The translations under genes and the position numbers were made by a program. A model generated the notes under the pieces. It was given only the letters and a program-made list of their open reading frames with translations. It did not search any database and was not told the DNA's origin. A stretch of 64,000 bases of DNA from Kalaharituber pfeilii (lineage: Eukaryota; Ascomycota; Pezizomycetes; Pezizales; Pezizaceae): the NCBI GenBank assembly GCA_015179045.1, contig WHUZ01000016.1:806001-870000 (forward strand). Direction: 5' to 3'. Positions 1 through 12,638 of this stretch are shown piece after piece (the first letter of the stretch is position 1; each line of letters opens with the position of its first letter).

Positions 1-522
1 TTATTCCTCCTCAGCATCAACCTTCTCTTCGACGGCCTCACAAACTCAATGCAAGACCACATTTTCTCGTCCCACCCCCGCCTCGTTTCCGGCCCGCAAA
101 TGATGACCGCACTTAACCTCCTTTCATCTGTCCTCACCTCCTTATATCTCCTCCTCAACCCCTTCACAAACGAACTCTCTGTCGCTACAGCCTTTATCCG
201 GAACCATCCTCGGGTACTAACCGACATCCTTGGCTTCGCAGCTTGCGGGGCAATGGGACAAGTGTTCATCTTCCATACACTGTCGCAGTTCGGGTCGCTG
301 GTGCTCGTCACAGTGACGGTGACGAGGAAGATGGTTAGTATGATGTTATCTGTTGTGCTGTTTGGGCATAGGTTATCGGGGATGCAGTGGGTGGGAGTCG
401 GGATGGTGTTTGGTGGGGTTGCGGCGGAGGGTGAGATGAAGAGGAGAGGGGAAGTGGCGAAGAGGGAAGCGAAGAAGAGAGCAATTATGGAGAACGGAGG
501 AGAGGTCAAGAAGGAGAAGTAG
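1..522 (+). CDS. HUT1: UDP-sugar transporter of the ER, HUT1-like (3' part only)
   Basis: The reading frame is open from base 1, so the window begins inside the gene; about 173 C-terminal residues are present. They hold several hydrophobic membrane segments and the run FGSLVLVTVTVTRKMVSMML followed by LSGMQWVGVGMVFGG. I recognise this from the UAA/SLC35B nucleotide-sugar transporters, specifically the HUT1 (UDP-galactose transporter homologue) branch, which act in the ER membrane. The tail is rich in Lys/Arg/Glu and ends in KKEK, a KKXX dilysine ER-retrieval signal, which fits ER residence. The next gene is on the opposite strand and converges on this one from 2.4 kb away. Family is well supported; substrate preference is inferred from the family only. 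Confidence 0.88.
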   Translation, partial: LFLLSINLLFDGLTNSMQDHIFSSHPRLVSGPQMMTALNLLSSVLTSLYLLLNPFTNELSVATAFIRNHPRVLTDILGFAACGAMGQVFIFHTLSQFGSLVLVTVTVTRKMVSMMLSVVLFGHRLSGMQWVGVGMVFGGVAAEGEMKRRGEVAKREAKKRAIMENGGEVKKEK

Positions 523-2940
523 AGAAGGGGCGGGGGAGGTAACCTCGTAACTAGCTTGTTGCGTGTGTGGTGGGGAGAGGCGCAAGTAAGATTTATTTGA
601 AACGTTAACGTTGCTAGACTATGTTTTTCTTTTCCCTCTGCTGTGCCTTTCCGTTCTTATGTTGTCGATTTTGGGGGTTGCATTTTTGGTGTTTTTATAT
701 ATACAATGTATTGAATCATGTTTTTTTCCCCCTCACTCCTTACCATGATAAAGATGTATTAGAAGGGAAAAAAAATAAAAATAAAATTGAAAGGAAAGTA
801 TCATTTGATGATGACTGATTATATTTTGAATTCCTTTATTCATTGACGTGATTTTTTTTTTTTTTTTTCTTTCTTGGATCAGGTACACCCGGTACCTTTT
901 CTTTACCTAGGTTTCCGTTTGATTCGAGGAATTTAGATGTTTGGGGGTGGGCTTTTGAATTGGTGATGTGGTTGGTATTTACGGAATCGAAAAATCAAAA
1001 TTTGTCGAATATTCGGTAGCCAGATGGGTGGGTATTGTTACTGCGTACGTATGTATGTATGTTAGCTTTTACTGTTATGTTCTAGATACTATGTAGTATA
1101 ACATTTGTTCTCACGACTTGGGTAAAAATACATAGTGATGCATGTAGAAAATACGAAAGTGATGCACGTTAAGGAAGGACACATTTTCTTCAGTACGCCC
1201 TGAAAAGCCATACCTATGCATGGCGATATTTTAGAACTTCTAAGTTACTTGTATATTCCCCCAAACGAAAAAAACAAACAAAAACAATTTGAACAACCAA
1301 ACAAATCCTAGCTACAGTATACCCCGTCCATGCTCATCCTGATATCTCCCCAACTCCCGTCCCAACCTCCCAGTTCCCATTCCCATTCTCCCGAATCCCA
1401 AACCCTAAATCCAATCCCTAGTATTCCAAGCCTCCCCCTAAACTCCCTTCCCAAGTCCCTTCCCCCGTTCCATTTACTCCCTAAAACAGCAAACACAACT
1501 AAACGCAAAACAGAAAAGCAAAGCTAAAAGAAGAAGAAAAAAAAAAAAACACCCAACTTTTTACAAATACAAAATACACAAGAACACAAAAAACAAAAAA
1601 ATACAAAGAAAACAAGATACAAAAACATACGCGCCATTGCGCCATGCCCATGCCCCGTATTACATAGAACATAGAACATAGAACACAAAGCCAAAGCAAA
1701 GCAAGCAGATGCCCCAGGTAAACAAAAAAAAAGCACAAAGCAAAAGGCTGTAAAATGCAGAAAACGGCAACAGAAATGACCCCATAAATTTCATCCATCC
1801 ACCATTGATGAACGAAGGATAGCAAAAATATCACCCAGTCAACCCCCTCCCCCATTCCTTTCCCTCCTTCCCTTCCTATCCGCCTCAATACTCCTTGCCA
1901 GAACAACCTCATCCATTCATCACCTCACCACTTCAACACCTCCTGCAACCCCTCCCGACCCGATCCGATATTGAATTAGAAACTACCTAAGACCCAAGTG
2001 TAAACCTTTGAACTTTAATGCTATAACAAGACCAATATTGCAACATTATTTTCTTCTTCGAGTCTCCGTATCGTTATCGTGTCGTTTTTCGTTTCTGCTG
2101 TTTCGTTCATTTCGAACCAAAAAAGAAACATATTCATAGCCCCAGTCGTTATGTTCTTCAAAAAAAGAATATGACAACAACCTTTGACTTTAGAAAAAAC
2201 CATTGATCATAGGCCGTGAGTTGTTTTTTTGTTGTTTTTGGTGTTGTTTGTCGTCGATTAAACGGGGTATGAGTATTAAAGTTTGTCTCCAAGGAGGTAA
2301 GAAGGATGAGGAAAGGTGTTGTATGTGAAGATTGAGAAGCAGACTGGGTTGGGCAGCAGCCACGGCCATGAGGTGGCAGGAGGTGGTGTTTAAAAGCGCC
2401 GGAATAGACAATTGCACAAAGCAAGGAGAATGATGAAATAATCCCACCGCGGGACACCAAAAACACCCAGAGCAAAAAAGAAGAGAAGCAGGAAAGGGAA
2501 TAGGGACCCTTTACAACAGTCAAAGCCGAAGCCAAAACCCAATCCATACATCCACTCGGAGGAAGCAAAAGTAAACAACAAATCCAGAAGCAAGACCTCA
2601 ACATAGTCCTAAGGTTCCCAAGTCCCCTATTCCAGTAAACAAGCAAGAAAAAGCCAAGGAAAAAATCACGAACCACACACAACTCCTAAACAGCCCGAAA
2701 AAGCAGACAGCAAGCAAGAAAAAAGATGCCAACCAAATAATTCCATTCGCAGACCGTTCTCCATTCCGTATCACAGCAACTTAAAATATTCCGAACTAAC
2801 GACGCACATGTGCAATGCGCCAACCAATCCGATGGAGAAAGATCAAGAAACCGCAAGAGAGGAAACACCGTTTTTCGTCATAACCCGCCTGTTTGATGAA
2901 TGAATCTTCGCGCCAATGTATTTGCCTCGAATCAGCCGGG
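523..2940. other. Convergent intergenic region, no gene seen
   Basis: This lies between the 3' ends of two converging genes. It holds low-complexity DNA: a T-run near 850-867, a GTAT microsatellite near 1030-1060, A-rich tracts at 1270-1290 and 1530-1740, and three tandem copies of ACATAGAAC at 1662-1685. Open frames here, such as 1499-1912 on the minus strand, are Phe/Leu/Cys-rich translations of the A-rich tracts and are not convincing genes. It probably includes long 3' untranslated regions. Confidence 0.6.
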
Positions 2941-5938
2941 TCAGTCTACTCGCCGCCTTAGAAACCGTCGCGTCTCGCCGTCCCTAGTTCCAATGTTCCG
3001 TTCCATTCCATAATCCAAGTCGTCAAAATCAACAGAATTCCGTATGTTCCTTGCTGACGAACCTCCCGTTGTTCCAGAGTGACTTAACCTCTTCAATTCT
3101 AAAGCTGTTAGTCTACTAGGGTTCCCGTAGGTTTCAAGTCTCTCAGTATGGATTGTATTTCGGTTGGATCTTTCCCGGTCATCGAAAAACCTTCGTGTAC
3201 TTTCCACAGGCGATAATGGCGTTATTGCCGGTTCTTGCATACTCCTCGTGAGCTGTGCTCTTCTTGCCATCCTCTCCAGAGCAGTCATCCCAGCCCTCGG
3301 AGAACCTGTAACTCCATCTTCAACCTCGCTATTTCGCAAATTACCAAGTGGCGATCCTCTTTGTGTTGCTATTGTGCTTTGAGTAACTGTCGCACTACTG
3401 CTGCTTCGGTTAAATATAGAAGGTCTTCGAAGTTCCTGGGTGATTTGTTCAATTTCCCGTTCGCGCTCCTGATTCGACCTTTCTTCCAAACGTCTCCTGG
3501 CTCTGAAGAAGTCGGTAGCCCTTGAAGGTGTCCTGTACGATTCCTGCATATCCAAGTCTTGCATAATGTGATCAATTTCACCATCCCGCATCATATTCTC
3601 CGCTGTAGTTCGTCCAGTCAAACCAGCTTGTTCTCTTCTAGCCTTCAAAAGCATTGATGCCCTAGCAAGCTTCGTAGCTGGCATCTCAGAGGCAGTTGAT
3701 GGCTTCCGATCTATATCCCCAAATGACGCACTCTGTTGAAGGTTCGGAAGCGGTAGCGCAGGCGGAGCCAAACTTTGCATGCTAGGCCTCCTTGCGTTCG
3801 CATCGGTGAATCTGTTGAGAAATTTCCTATCACTCAAAACGCTCTCCCGACCCGATCTAAGTCTTTCTTCGAGTAAATCCCTCCTCGATTCGATTCCGCC
3901 TTCCCTTGTCATCGGCCTTAAAGAGCTGAGTAGATGAGAGTGCGACATGCTGCTTCCAGGGGGCTGAATGTGGGAGGAATGTGCTATTGTAGTGCGGGCT
4001 TCTGACAGAGCAATACATAACTCTGTAAGGGACCTACAAAGCGAGTCCACTTTTCTCCTAACTTGGCGATCTGTAATGATTCCTGGGGCAGGAGGGGTAG
4101 CCGTTGCACCGCTAGTGCCATTGCTTCCAACCAGATCAACCAAGCCAAATGCATCCTTTACCGTTGATTCAAGAGACTTGTAAACTTCCGTAGGAACTTG
4201 ATTCTGGGCCTTTGAAAGTGCAGTATGCAAGAGAGGATGTGCTGTATGTCCAGTCGTTGATTCTGGCGGGGTTTCTATTTGCCCAGAAGTATTATGGTGT
4301 TTCGGTGACGAAGACATAGTTGTAGCAGTAGTTGTAGCAGTACGCGGCCGGCCACCCGATGAATCCGATCCCTTTCCAAAGCCGGCCGCATTCCCAGTGA
4401 GTTCTAATTTCCGTATCCTAGACTTCAAGTCATCCAACTCATCCCAGACAGATGCAGCATTAGTAGAGACGGTCGATGCAGTGTCTCCTGCTACGCTGCC
4501 ATTGGGCTTATTTGCCTTGTCTTGTTCCAACATGCTTGCAATTGTCCTCTCTTGCTGTAGTGGCGAAGCGCTCAAGTTCAACGAGCCATATCTGTAACTG
4601 GATCCTGCACGCTCAGGACTAGACACTCTGTCTATATCATTATAAGATTCACGCTTCAGGGAAGAAAGAGGGCGAGTGCTCGCGTCACGTGGTCCCTTTT
4701 CCAACGCTTCAGCCAGGGTATCAACCATTGGAACTGAAACGGATTTCGGGTTAGGATAGGACATTGGGGATACTTCAGACGCGTCGCTGTGGGACACTGG
4801 CCGTGCCTCTGCTGGTACTGACGATCGTTCCGCGATTCGAGACTGAATGAAGTGTTAGCAAGATAATTTACTGTTGTAACAGTTGACTTACTCGTCGTTC
4901 CTCGAAACGGGTCTTTGTATGGAGTCCAATTCTGGGGGGATCCGCCTTAGCCAAACTTAGGAAGAGGTCCTTGCTTGAGTCCACGTCGGTCATAGCAGTG
5001 TCCTCATCCTCATCCTCTCGCTTTGAGTTCTTTCGGTTTTCAGACTGCCGTGGAATATCCTCCAATCCTCTAATTGTTCTATCTTGATCTGCTTCCTCAT
5101 CAATATCCATTCTCTTCGAGTTCACCTCCGTCTGCTGAGGTCCTGCACCCCCACGAGCAGTAACAGTGCTGGAGTTTCCATTGTTTCGCGTTGTCTTAGG
5201 CGTCGATGGGTAGGCCAGCTGGTCCATGTTTGCTCTTCGGTATGCTAGGGATGGTGGGGGACCTGCGGTAGTGGAAATCCCATTGCTCGAGAAGCGAGCA
5301 GGAGACTTTCTTTTTAGAACCGGTGACGTTGGTGAAGCCAACAAGAGTGACGTCGGTGGTCGAGCCGAGGTTGGCGAAGTCAATGTGGGCGTTTGAGGAA
5401 CTGCCGTAGGTGGCCGTGTAGCTGTCGACGAGATTGACTTTCGGGTAGTTTTGAGGCTCAGGGTAGGGACGGCCGGCTTCTTTTGCAGCGATATTGGCTT
5501 CTTGACGGGTGTCGGAGGCACTTTGGCAGAACTGCTTGCGTACCTGTCGGCAGCGGTTGTTTTGCTGTCGGTTGTGGGCGAGTCCAGTGTGGGCGATCGT
5601 TGCCGCTTTAGGTTGCTGCCTGCAGAGGCGGAACTGTGTTGGGTTCCGCTAGATGAGAGGTGGGGGGCAGAGTACAGCAGCGTATTCGAGCTGGGCTGAG
5701 CATTCAGTTCCCTCCGCTCTCGCGAGGAGATGTGCGAGAGGTGGTGGTGGGGCAGCAGATGTGACGAGGATGACGGCATGACGGTGGGTGGCATCGCGGG
5801 TTGGCTGCTTCGCAATTGTTTCTCGGGGGGTGGCGGGGGGGGCGTTTTCTCTGTTGGGCTTACTTGCTGTGCAACCCTATTCCTTCCTCCCTTCGCTTCA
5901 GGGCGGTGCGGGCGATAGGGTAAAACGTTGAAACGCAA
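2941..5938 (-). CDS. Large disordered Ser/Pro-rich protein with short coiled-coil segments
   Basis: There are two exons, 5938-4892 and 4842-2941, joined in phase 0 across a 49-nt intron (donor GTAAGT, acceptor CAG), giving about 982 residues. The N-terminal 350 residues are Ser/Thr/Pro-rich with a PPPPPP run and many TP/SP sites, typical of a phosphorylated disordered region. A short conserved-looking helix (VWDELDDLKSRIRKLELTG) begins about residue 480, and Arg/Glu-rich helical stretches (RRRLEERSNQEREREIEQI) occur further on. The C-terminus is basic (RRFLRRRVD). There is no catalytic domain. It reminds me of fungal disordered proteins linked to microtubule-organising centres or septa, such as the Mto2/SPA18 kind. 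That is a guess from overall character and one motif, not an identification. The gene model is sound; the function is unknown. Confidence 0.8.
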
Positions 5939-7000
5939 AAAGGAAAAAATAAGAAAAAACGTCGCTGTGCTCTGTGCTCTTTTTTTTTTTTTTTTTTTTT
6001 CCGTGTAGGGCCGACTGATCTGTGGAACTTTCTGTTGCTATCTTTTATTTGTTTCGCGCTGATGTCGCCGTGATTCTCTGCACATAGGCTCGACGTGAAA
6101 CGGATAGCGATTAGACAATTTTATTTTTTTAGAATACTAGGGATTTTGTCGCGCTGGTGACGAGACCAAGGGTGCTGTTTTCGATGGGGGGGGGGGGGGG
6201 GGGGGGGGGGCGATAGCGAGTTTAAGCGCTGTGTGAGATTTGTCGCGCGCCGCTGAGGCAGAAGCTTTGTGCGAAGGCTGATGATGTAGGCGAAAAGGGC
6301 AGTGTGGGCGAGGTGGAAGTGGGAGTGACTATGATACTGGGTGACAGGTTTGAAACGTGGATTGGCCTGGGAAGGATGCTGAGGGGGGGATTAGTTACGA
6401 GTCTGACTAGGGGATTAGGGCAGGCAGGCGAGTAGGCCAGGCGGGCAGGCAGGCAGGCAGGCAGGCAGGCGGGCAGGCGGGCAAGCAGGCGAGGGGTGCA
6501 AATCGGGCGGGCAGTCGAGGGCGAAAAGGAAAAATGAGGGAAAGCGGGCAACGCCCTCGCCTGCCGCGCTGCGCTGCTGCTGTGATGTGGGTGCAGTGCG
6601 TGCGTCCGGGGATGCTGGTTGGACGGCGCGCCGAGCTTGCCCAGTGCAGCGAGGTTCTGCACGCCCGGCGCACTGCACTGCGTCCAGACTGAGCGCAGCC
6701 AATTTCAATGTCAATGTCAATCAGAATGTCAATCAGAATGGCATTACAGTATCGAACGAGGGCCGATGGGCCCCATGGCATCGATACCTGCGGCGGCGCT
6801 GTGCGGGGAGGGCGGCCCAGGTGTGTGCAGAGTGCTCTAGAGGGGGGAGGCGTGGACGCCAAGAAAAGCTGAGCGTTGACCATCACTCAGCGGCGGGCAG
6901 CCGCATCTCCCGCCAGTATGGGACAAAAGTAACCATTCAAAGTGCAGCATGTTAGCTGTTCTCACACAATAGTATTCCCAGCTCAACAACCCTTATCATC
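5939..7000. other. Low-complexity upstream region: T-run, G25 run and GGCA array
   Basis: This is the 5' flank of the minus-strand disordered-protein gene. It contains a 21-base T-run at 5980-6000, an uninterrupted run of 25 G at 6186-6210, and an array of GGCA/GGCG units at about 6418-6495. GC content is high up to about 6850. Overlapping open frames on both strands here encode Ala/Pro/Arg-rich or repetitive peptides and are best read as GC-rich non-coding sequence. It may act as promoter or untranslated leader, but I see no specific binding site that I would name. Confidence 0.6.
6418..6495. repeat. GGCA tetranucleotide array
   Basis: About 75 bases consist of GGCA units interrupted by GGCG and AGGC variants. 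The minus strand reads as tandem CCTGCC, which creates artefactual ACLP peptide repeats. It is a microsatellite in the 5' flank of the minus-strand gene. Confidence 0.85.
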
Positions 7001-10000
7001 ACAGTTCAGACCAAAGTCCAATACGATCACTCCCCCGCTCGGCTCCTTTCAGTCGTGTTTTGCGAGAGTTTTTTGAACGCGTCCAAGACCCGTTTCCCCG
7101 TTCCCCGTTCCCGCTGGCCTTTCTTCGAGATACAGCGTATTTGTCCTGCCAAGGGCACTTAATAAGCCCGTTTGCCTCTGAACTTCTTTCCACCCTTGCT
7201 TTTTGCTATCTCAAAACCCAGCTAGTCTCTTCCTCCTCAGCCAATCAGCAGGCCCGCGCAGAACAAACCCCCCATGTCGCTCATCGAGATAATAATATTC
7301 CCAGAATTGACTAAGGGGGGCCAATCAGCCCTCTGCTAGCAGCAACTTTTAGATTATCTCTGAAAATCACCCTGTGAGCTGCTCTGCTTAAGGCGCTACG
7401 TCTGCCAAACCAAGCCCAGACTACACCAAATTAATAGCTTGCTAGTCCGTATATAGACACTTTGCGCCCATGCTCGAGCGCTCCACACGTTCGTCCGAGA
7501 CACAGCTGTTTGAATTGTCCACTCTTGTGCTTTAAAAGCTGGGCAATCTCGTTTGATACAATTCGAGTGAATCTTGTGTAAAGTTTAGCATATGTTCCAC
7601 CCAGTGCACAGATTTCAAGATCAGCAGTGCTTGCATCACTTTGGAGGGTCTTTCATGCACCCCACTTCGAGCACCTGCACGCCAGTCAGAAGACTCGTAC
7701 TCCTGTCCCCCTCTCTCAAAACATAAAAGAGCTAGTCTCATGTAGTCTCATGTAGTCTCATGCAATACTCCGTACAGCAACCCATTTCACACACTGAAGC
7801 CGTATTCAGCCCCCCACTTTAGTCCCACACCAAATTTGGCTCGTGATCTCCATCGTCCGCCCACAACCAGACAAATCTGGCAATTCTTTCATGTCGTTCA
7901 ACAGAAAACTCCTGAGATCCTCCGGCAGGTAACGTGGAGAAGCGCCTGTCAGGATCGCCGTGCATATGTACAATGATCTTGGTTCAAAATAGTACACATG
8001 TTGTTTTAAACGGACTTTTGGAGCTGGAAGGCACCAAAATTCAACTAAGTCGGAAAGGTAGCCCTTTCTTTATGTTTTTGCAACAAATGGTCAGATACCC
8101 TATAATAGCAACATCCGATGGCATCTATTGTATGCAGAAATACGTACTTAGCTGAGCGCTTTTTTTTTTTTTTTTTGCCTGCAGTCATGCATGCATACCT
8201 TGAGCACTTTCGTTCCTGACAATCCTGATAAACCTCAGTCTATGTACCATGAGGCAAGGCTAGCCTACAAATCATCATCCGATGTTTTGTTTATTGCAGC
8301 AGCATTGACCAGTAAGAAACTAACAAGTAGAAGAGTACAGCTTACTGCAGCCCTTCATCTGAAGTTTGAGCGATTTGAATGGCCAGAGACTGCAGTGCTC
8401 GGAAAACCTGGTGACTGCTTTTTGCCGAAAAAAGTCCGTTTATGGAGTTTAAACACCAGAGGCAATTGAGAGACGGTTTGCGATCGGAAATAAACATCCA
8501 ATCCCCCTTGCCAGCTCTATTGCATGCATATGTAGGTGAATTGCCCCTGCAGGAAATTGCCACATAGAGACGGGCTATCGAGTTGACTTCGAGTTACTTA
8601 CACTGCCGCGCCGTACGGGTGTCGAAGAAGTACGAACCTGTTTTTCTGTTCACGATGATCTTGTCCCTCCAGTATTAAAAAACCATAAATGAGAAAACCT
8701 GTATGTTAGGCAAGGAACTTTCATGTCAGGAAGCTTTTACTCAACGTCGTAATAACCCTTCCTTTGTCCAATGTATTAGTGGCGTCCTAGCATCCTGAGT
8801 GTCATACACTTCCTGGTAGAGGTACTACGATATCTATCTACTGTTTGGAGCTATCAGTCAAATGACGATAGTTGTAAATATTGGCTGCTATAACCGTTAC
8901 GGAGATGATGAACTACAAAAATCACTTGCCAGCGATGTGTGCTGGCACCCGCCGTGGCCTATGTTTCTCCAACCAGACCTCTCTAAGGTCCGATATGCTA
9001 TTGACGATCATTTGTACATGCACTGCTGTCCCTGCTCTCTTGGCGAGTCTGAGCGCACATTGACACTACAGTATGCGCCACTCTCCTGCTCAGCATCGTC
9101 CCCTCTTGGTGACTATGGGCATATACATATGTGGCCGCTGATTGTGACATGGGACCCGCGACAGTAGCCTCTAGCTCAAGACAGTGTGAAGGGACAGTAC
9201 AGTACCCTTGGGGTCTGGGAGTTAATGGGCAGAGTAGAGGCGGGGAGATCCTACTTAATATGTTATCCAACTGGCTGCAAAACATGGGGATGAGGCTAGC
9301 CAAACATAGAAATAACCCTCCGAACCTACCCAAATATCTCACCCGGCAGCCCATCAGAGAGCCTGTATAACAGCCTGTTGAGCAACCTGTTAAGCAGCTC
9401 GCATGTTTAAGCTGATCTCTGCTGCTAACAATTCTTCTAAGCCTTGGGTTGATACAATTTTCACAAGCCAGCACACCTGTTGAGCTAGTACACTCAAATC
9501 CAGGTCCAAGCACGCGGAAAAACTGAAGTATACTACCTGTAAGAGAGATGAGTTTAAACGGAATGGTATGGTTCGTGAAATAAATCGACTGAAGATATAT
9601 ATGAAGGTTAAGCAATAGCTGGAAACCTTTTTCAGTCACTGGTATCAGAAATGATTTTAGGCTCAACTGCCAGGGTTTCATTAACGCTCGAAGGGGTATA
9701 GAGTGTGAGATCATATTTGAGGAACAGGAGGTGAAGAGAGTGAAGACATGTAGTCCCAGTAAGGCGGGCCAGTCGTCAAGTGTTATGGCCAGGATTGAAT
9801 TTGCAGATTTGACTTGAGCCGGCTTGAGACAAACCTTTCAACACAAGGAACAATGAGTGGAAACACTTGCGGTATTTTTCAGTATCCCTACATGGCTAGA
9901 CTCTGTGATGTTATCTCGAGTCATGGAAAGTATTTCCTTACCGCTATACTTTGCCTGTTCTTACTTGTAGCTACGGCGTTGAGTTCTGAGTGTCTCAAGG

Positions 10001-11193
10001 TTTAAACACGTTCGTGTTGGAGCTGATGGAGATGGTGGGGTAGATGACCTTTACCTGAATAGGCAACGTAGTGACGACAGCAACTTGGCTTAGATTTAGA
10101 GCATATGATAAGTAACTAGCAGACTGTGTCTTAGCTATTATTTCTTGGCACCACACCCTTGCGCTGGGTACGACAACAACTATGCATACTATGTAGCCTG
10201 AGGATTCGAGAATAAGGTTCAGGATTCTGCATCAACAATTCGGAGCGAAAAGATGAGTAAGGATGCCTATAAGTAGTTATTATATATCAAGTCGGCTGTT
10301 CTTGGATTTAAGGTTCGAGCTCGCTTATTTCAATGTACGCAAGAATCGGTAGTCTGGCAAAATAGGCTACCGTAGGTTACATCTTCTTTTGTGTAGTCTG
10401 CAGCTGGTCTCACGTCACATTATCATGTTCGTAGAAGAGCACGGATGACGATATATCTCTTACCCGAATTGACCAAACTGTTCACAGATTCCACCTCAAC
10501 TTAAAAGCCACTCAACTATTCATCCAGAATATAACTCCTATACACAGCACTTGCGAAATATCTATTTTCTCTCTATTATCTATATGCACAAACCAGTCAG
10601 ATCGCCATACGTATGTACCGTACCGTAGGACCATTCACTATTTACCATCATACCGACCTTCTTGCCTGTGAATGTTATGTTACGTTACAGTACCCCTTCA
10701 GGCATCGGATATATTCCCGCCTTAAGCTGCTTAAATTTGCGCTTTTCCCGATTCGCTTTTGTGAGCGTTTGTTTGGGGGAGAGGGAAACTCACAACGTCA
10801 GTTTCCTGTGGTGACACCCCACCTTGCATCTCAAACCTCCACCGCCCAGCGCCGAAAAAGCAAGGTCAGTCCAACCAAGGCAGTTTTTTCATTCCGTACT
10901 TACATAACTCTCTTAACTTAACCGGGTTTAGAAACAAGAGACAAAAAGAGAGGAAAACCCTCCAGATCAAGGAATTCCCCCATCGCTTTTTAATATCACC
11001 GGCGAACAATTCCAATAACTTTTCGTTTCGTATCTACACGAAAGGGTAACAGAAAAACGTTAGGGTGCCGGATAGTCTTGAAGATCTGCGAATAGGAACT
11101 TGGAATAGCGTCATTGAAGGTAAAGATGTGTGTGCTACCTCTGGCTGAGGTAAACTTTAGCCAACTGACAAACATAGCGAAGCAATAGACAAT
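7001..11193. other. Gene-poor 4 kb interval
   Basis: I see no convincing gene. Contents include three tandem copies of TAGTCTCATG near 7732-7762, a T-run at 8160-8177, and scattered short open frames without codon structure or recognisable motifs. One 48-codon minus-strand frame (7965-7819) looks more protein-like than the rest and is listed among the findings. The last 500 bases form the upstream flank of the DUF4149-like gene. Confidence 0.55.
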
Positions 11194-11868
11194 ATGCCTC
11201 TCTTTGAGTCCCTCGGGCCCGCACACCTCCTCATCTTCGGTACCTCCTTCGGTACCCAAGTTTATCAAGTACGTACAAAGTTCGAGTCTTCATTGATTGC
11301 CCTTCCTCACCACTCCCTCCCCCCCTCCCCTCCACCTCCCAGGTCACCCACACCTCTTTCCAGATCCCTCACTAACATAACCGCGCCATCAGACCTTCAT
11401 CTCCGGTCCGATCGCATATAAATACCTCACCCGGCCCCAATTCTCCCAGCTCCAAACTGGTATCTTTCCCATCTACTTCGCTCTGCAAACCGCTATCCCA
11501 CCCATCCTCCTCCTCACCTTACCTCCAAGCGCCGCGGTCCCTAGCAATGTTCTCGACATACTTACCCCTCCGCAAATCCCTCCTGGTCGATCACCGCGCT
11601 TCCTCTCATCGTTGCGTTCACGACCAGCGTCGTAAACATTACGCTCGTAGGACCGGCGGTGACGAGGATTATGGATCAGCGCAAGAAGGTGACAGCGGAG
11701 TGTCCGGTGGAGGCGGAAAAGATGGCAGGGGATAAGAGCGAGACGATAAAGAAATTGAATAAGAAGTTCGCGAGGGCGCATGGAGCGAGCTCTGTGTTGA
11801 ATCTGGTGGGGTTAATTGCGACGGGGTGGTTTGGGTGGGGGTTGGGGAAAAGGTTGGGGGCGTTGTAG
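11194..11868 (+). CDS. TMEM205/DUF4149-like membrane protein, with one frameshift
   Basis: Exon 1 is 11194-11268 and exon 2 begins at 11393 after a 124-nt intron (donor GTACGT, acceptor CAG). The product starts MPLFESLGPAHLLIFGTSF, then has TFISGPIAYKYLTRPQFSQL and further hydrophobic segments. The C-terminal part reads LVGPAVTRIMDQRKKV and ends in a Gly-rich membrane helix. This order (Gly-rich first helix, FxSG.xxxxx..RxxFxxLQ, xxGPxxTxxMxxRKxx) is what I know from TMEM205-like DUF4149 proteins of fungi. The frame is broken once, in the CCCC run at 11565-11568; one more C would join the two halves into about 183 residues. Without it, translation stops shortly after the second membrane segment. 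See the homopolymer finding; assembly error is more likely than gene loss. Confidence 0.75.
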
Positions 11869-12558
11869 GGGTAAGGATTGCGGGGGTAGGTGAGGGTAAG
11901 TGAGGGTAAGGGGTGAGCGGGATTGGAGGTTGTAGTCAATGGTTGTAGGTAAAGGATGAGGTCGTCGAGAGCAGGCATTTGTGCGTGGTCATGCGCGAGG
12001 TCGAGAAGGTAAGGCTGTGAATGCAAAGATTGCTAGGGAAGCTGTGTAGGGGAATGAGTAGGCTGCAGTGGATGTACAGTACTTTGTTCTTGGTTCCGGA
12101 GGATCATGCGGGGCAGGGAAAGGGATTCTTTTTGGTTATCTTAAGTTCAGTCTCGAACCAATTTCGGTTGAACATTGTGAGTCCATATTTGAGTCCAGAG
12201 TTGAATGGGGAGTGAATACAGTCACGAATCGAAAATATGTTTGCTATATATCATACCTGGGGCATAAAAATCAGATAATATTGCTTAAATTGTCTTACCT
12301 CGTCCCCTCCATGCATTAATACGGAGGACCGTATCTGGCTGGGCAGCAGAGTGCAAGCTAGATTGCTTACTTAGTTATGGAAACTGAAGATAAACTCGAG
12401 CTGAGCAGGCTTAGGAGAGGCATAAGGAGTCTGATGTTCCGGAGGACACGGGCGGGAGCGGAGCTGGGAGCGCGTTCAAGTCAGGAGTACCGTTAATGGG
12501 ACTACAATACTAGCGGTGGTCATCAATTATCTACAGTAAAGTAAATGGAACATTTGTA

Positions 12559-12638
12559 CTAGCTAGTAAAATATGTATTCGGACATAGCGCATAATGTAT
12601 ATTAGTACCCCTGTCCGAATACATATTTTACTGGCTAG
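12559..12638. mobile_element. 80-bp MITE nested inside transposon copy 1
   Basis: Almost the entire element is two inverted arms of 27 bases that begin CTAGC, contain AGTAAAATATGTATTCGGAC and differ at one base. It is flanked by TA at 12557-12558 and 12639-12640. The equivalent site in transposon copy 2 (near 19760) has a single TA and no insert, which shows directly that this is an insertion with TA duplication, as for Tc1/mariner or pogo-type elements. Its ends resemble those of the 326-bp MITE at 39483-39808 (both start CTAG and carry GTATT.GGACA). Confidence 0.88.

Noticed and set aside
1499..1912. A 137-codon minus-strand frame rich in Phe, Leu and Cys, resembling membrane helices
   Set aside because: It is the translation of A-rich low-complexity DNA with ACATAGAAC tandem units, in a 3' flank.
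8998..9714. A 238-codon open frame on the minus strand with Cys/Gly repeats (LTGCSTGCYTGS)
   Set aside because: The repeats come from short CCTGTT-type DNA repeats, residues lack domain character, and I see no start context or introns that lead to a better protein. Probably chance.
10300..10325. tRNA B-box-like GGTTCGAGCTC
   Set aside because: No matching A-box, acceptor stem or anticodon arm around it. The B-box-like words in the LINE tails at 38.4 kb were rejected for the same reason. I could support no tRNA or rRNA gene in the window.
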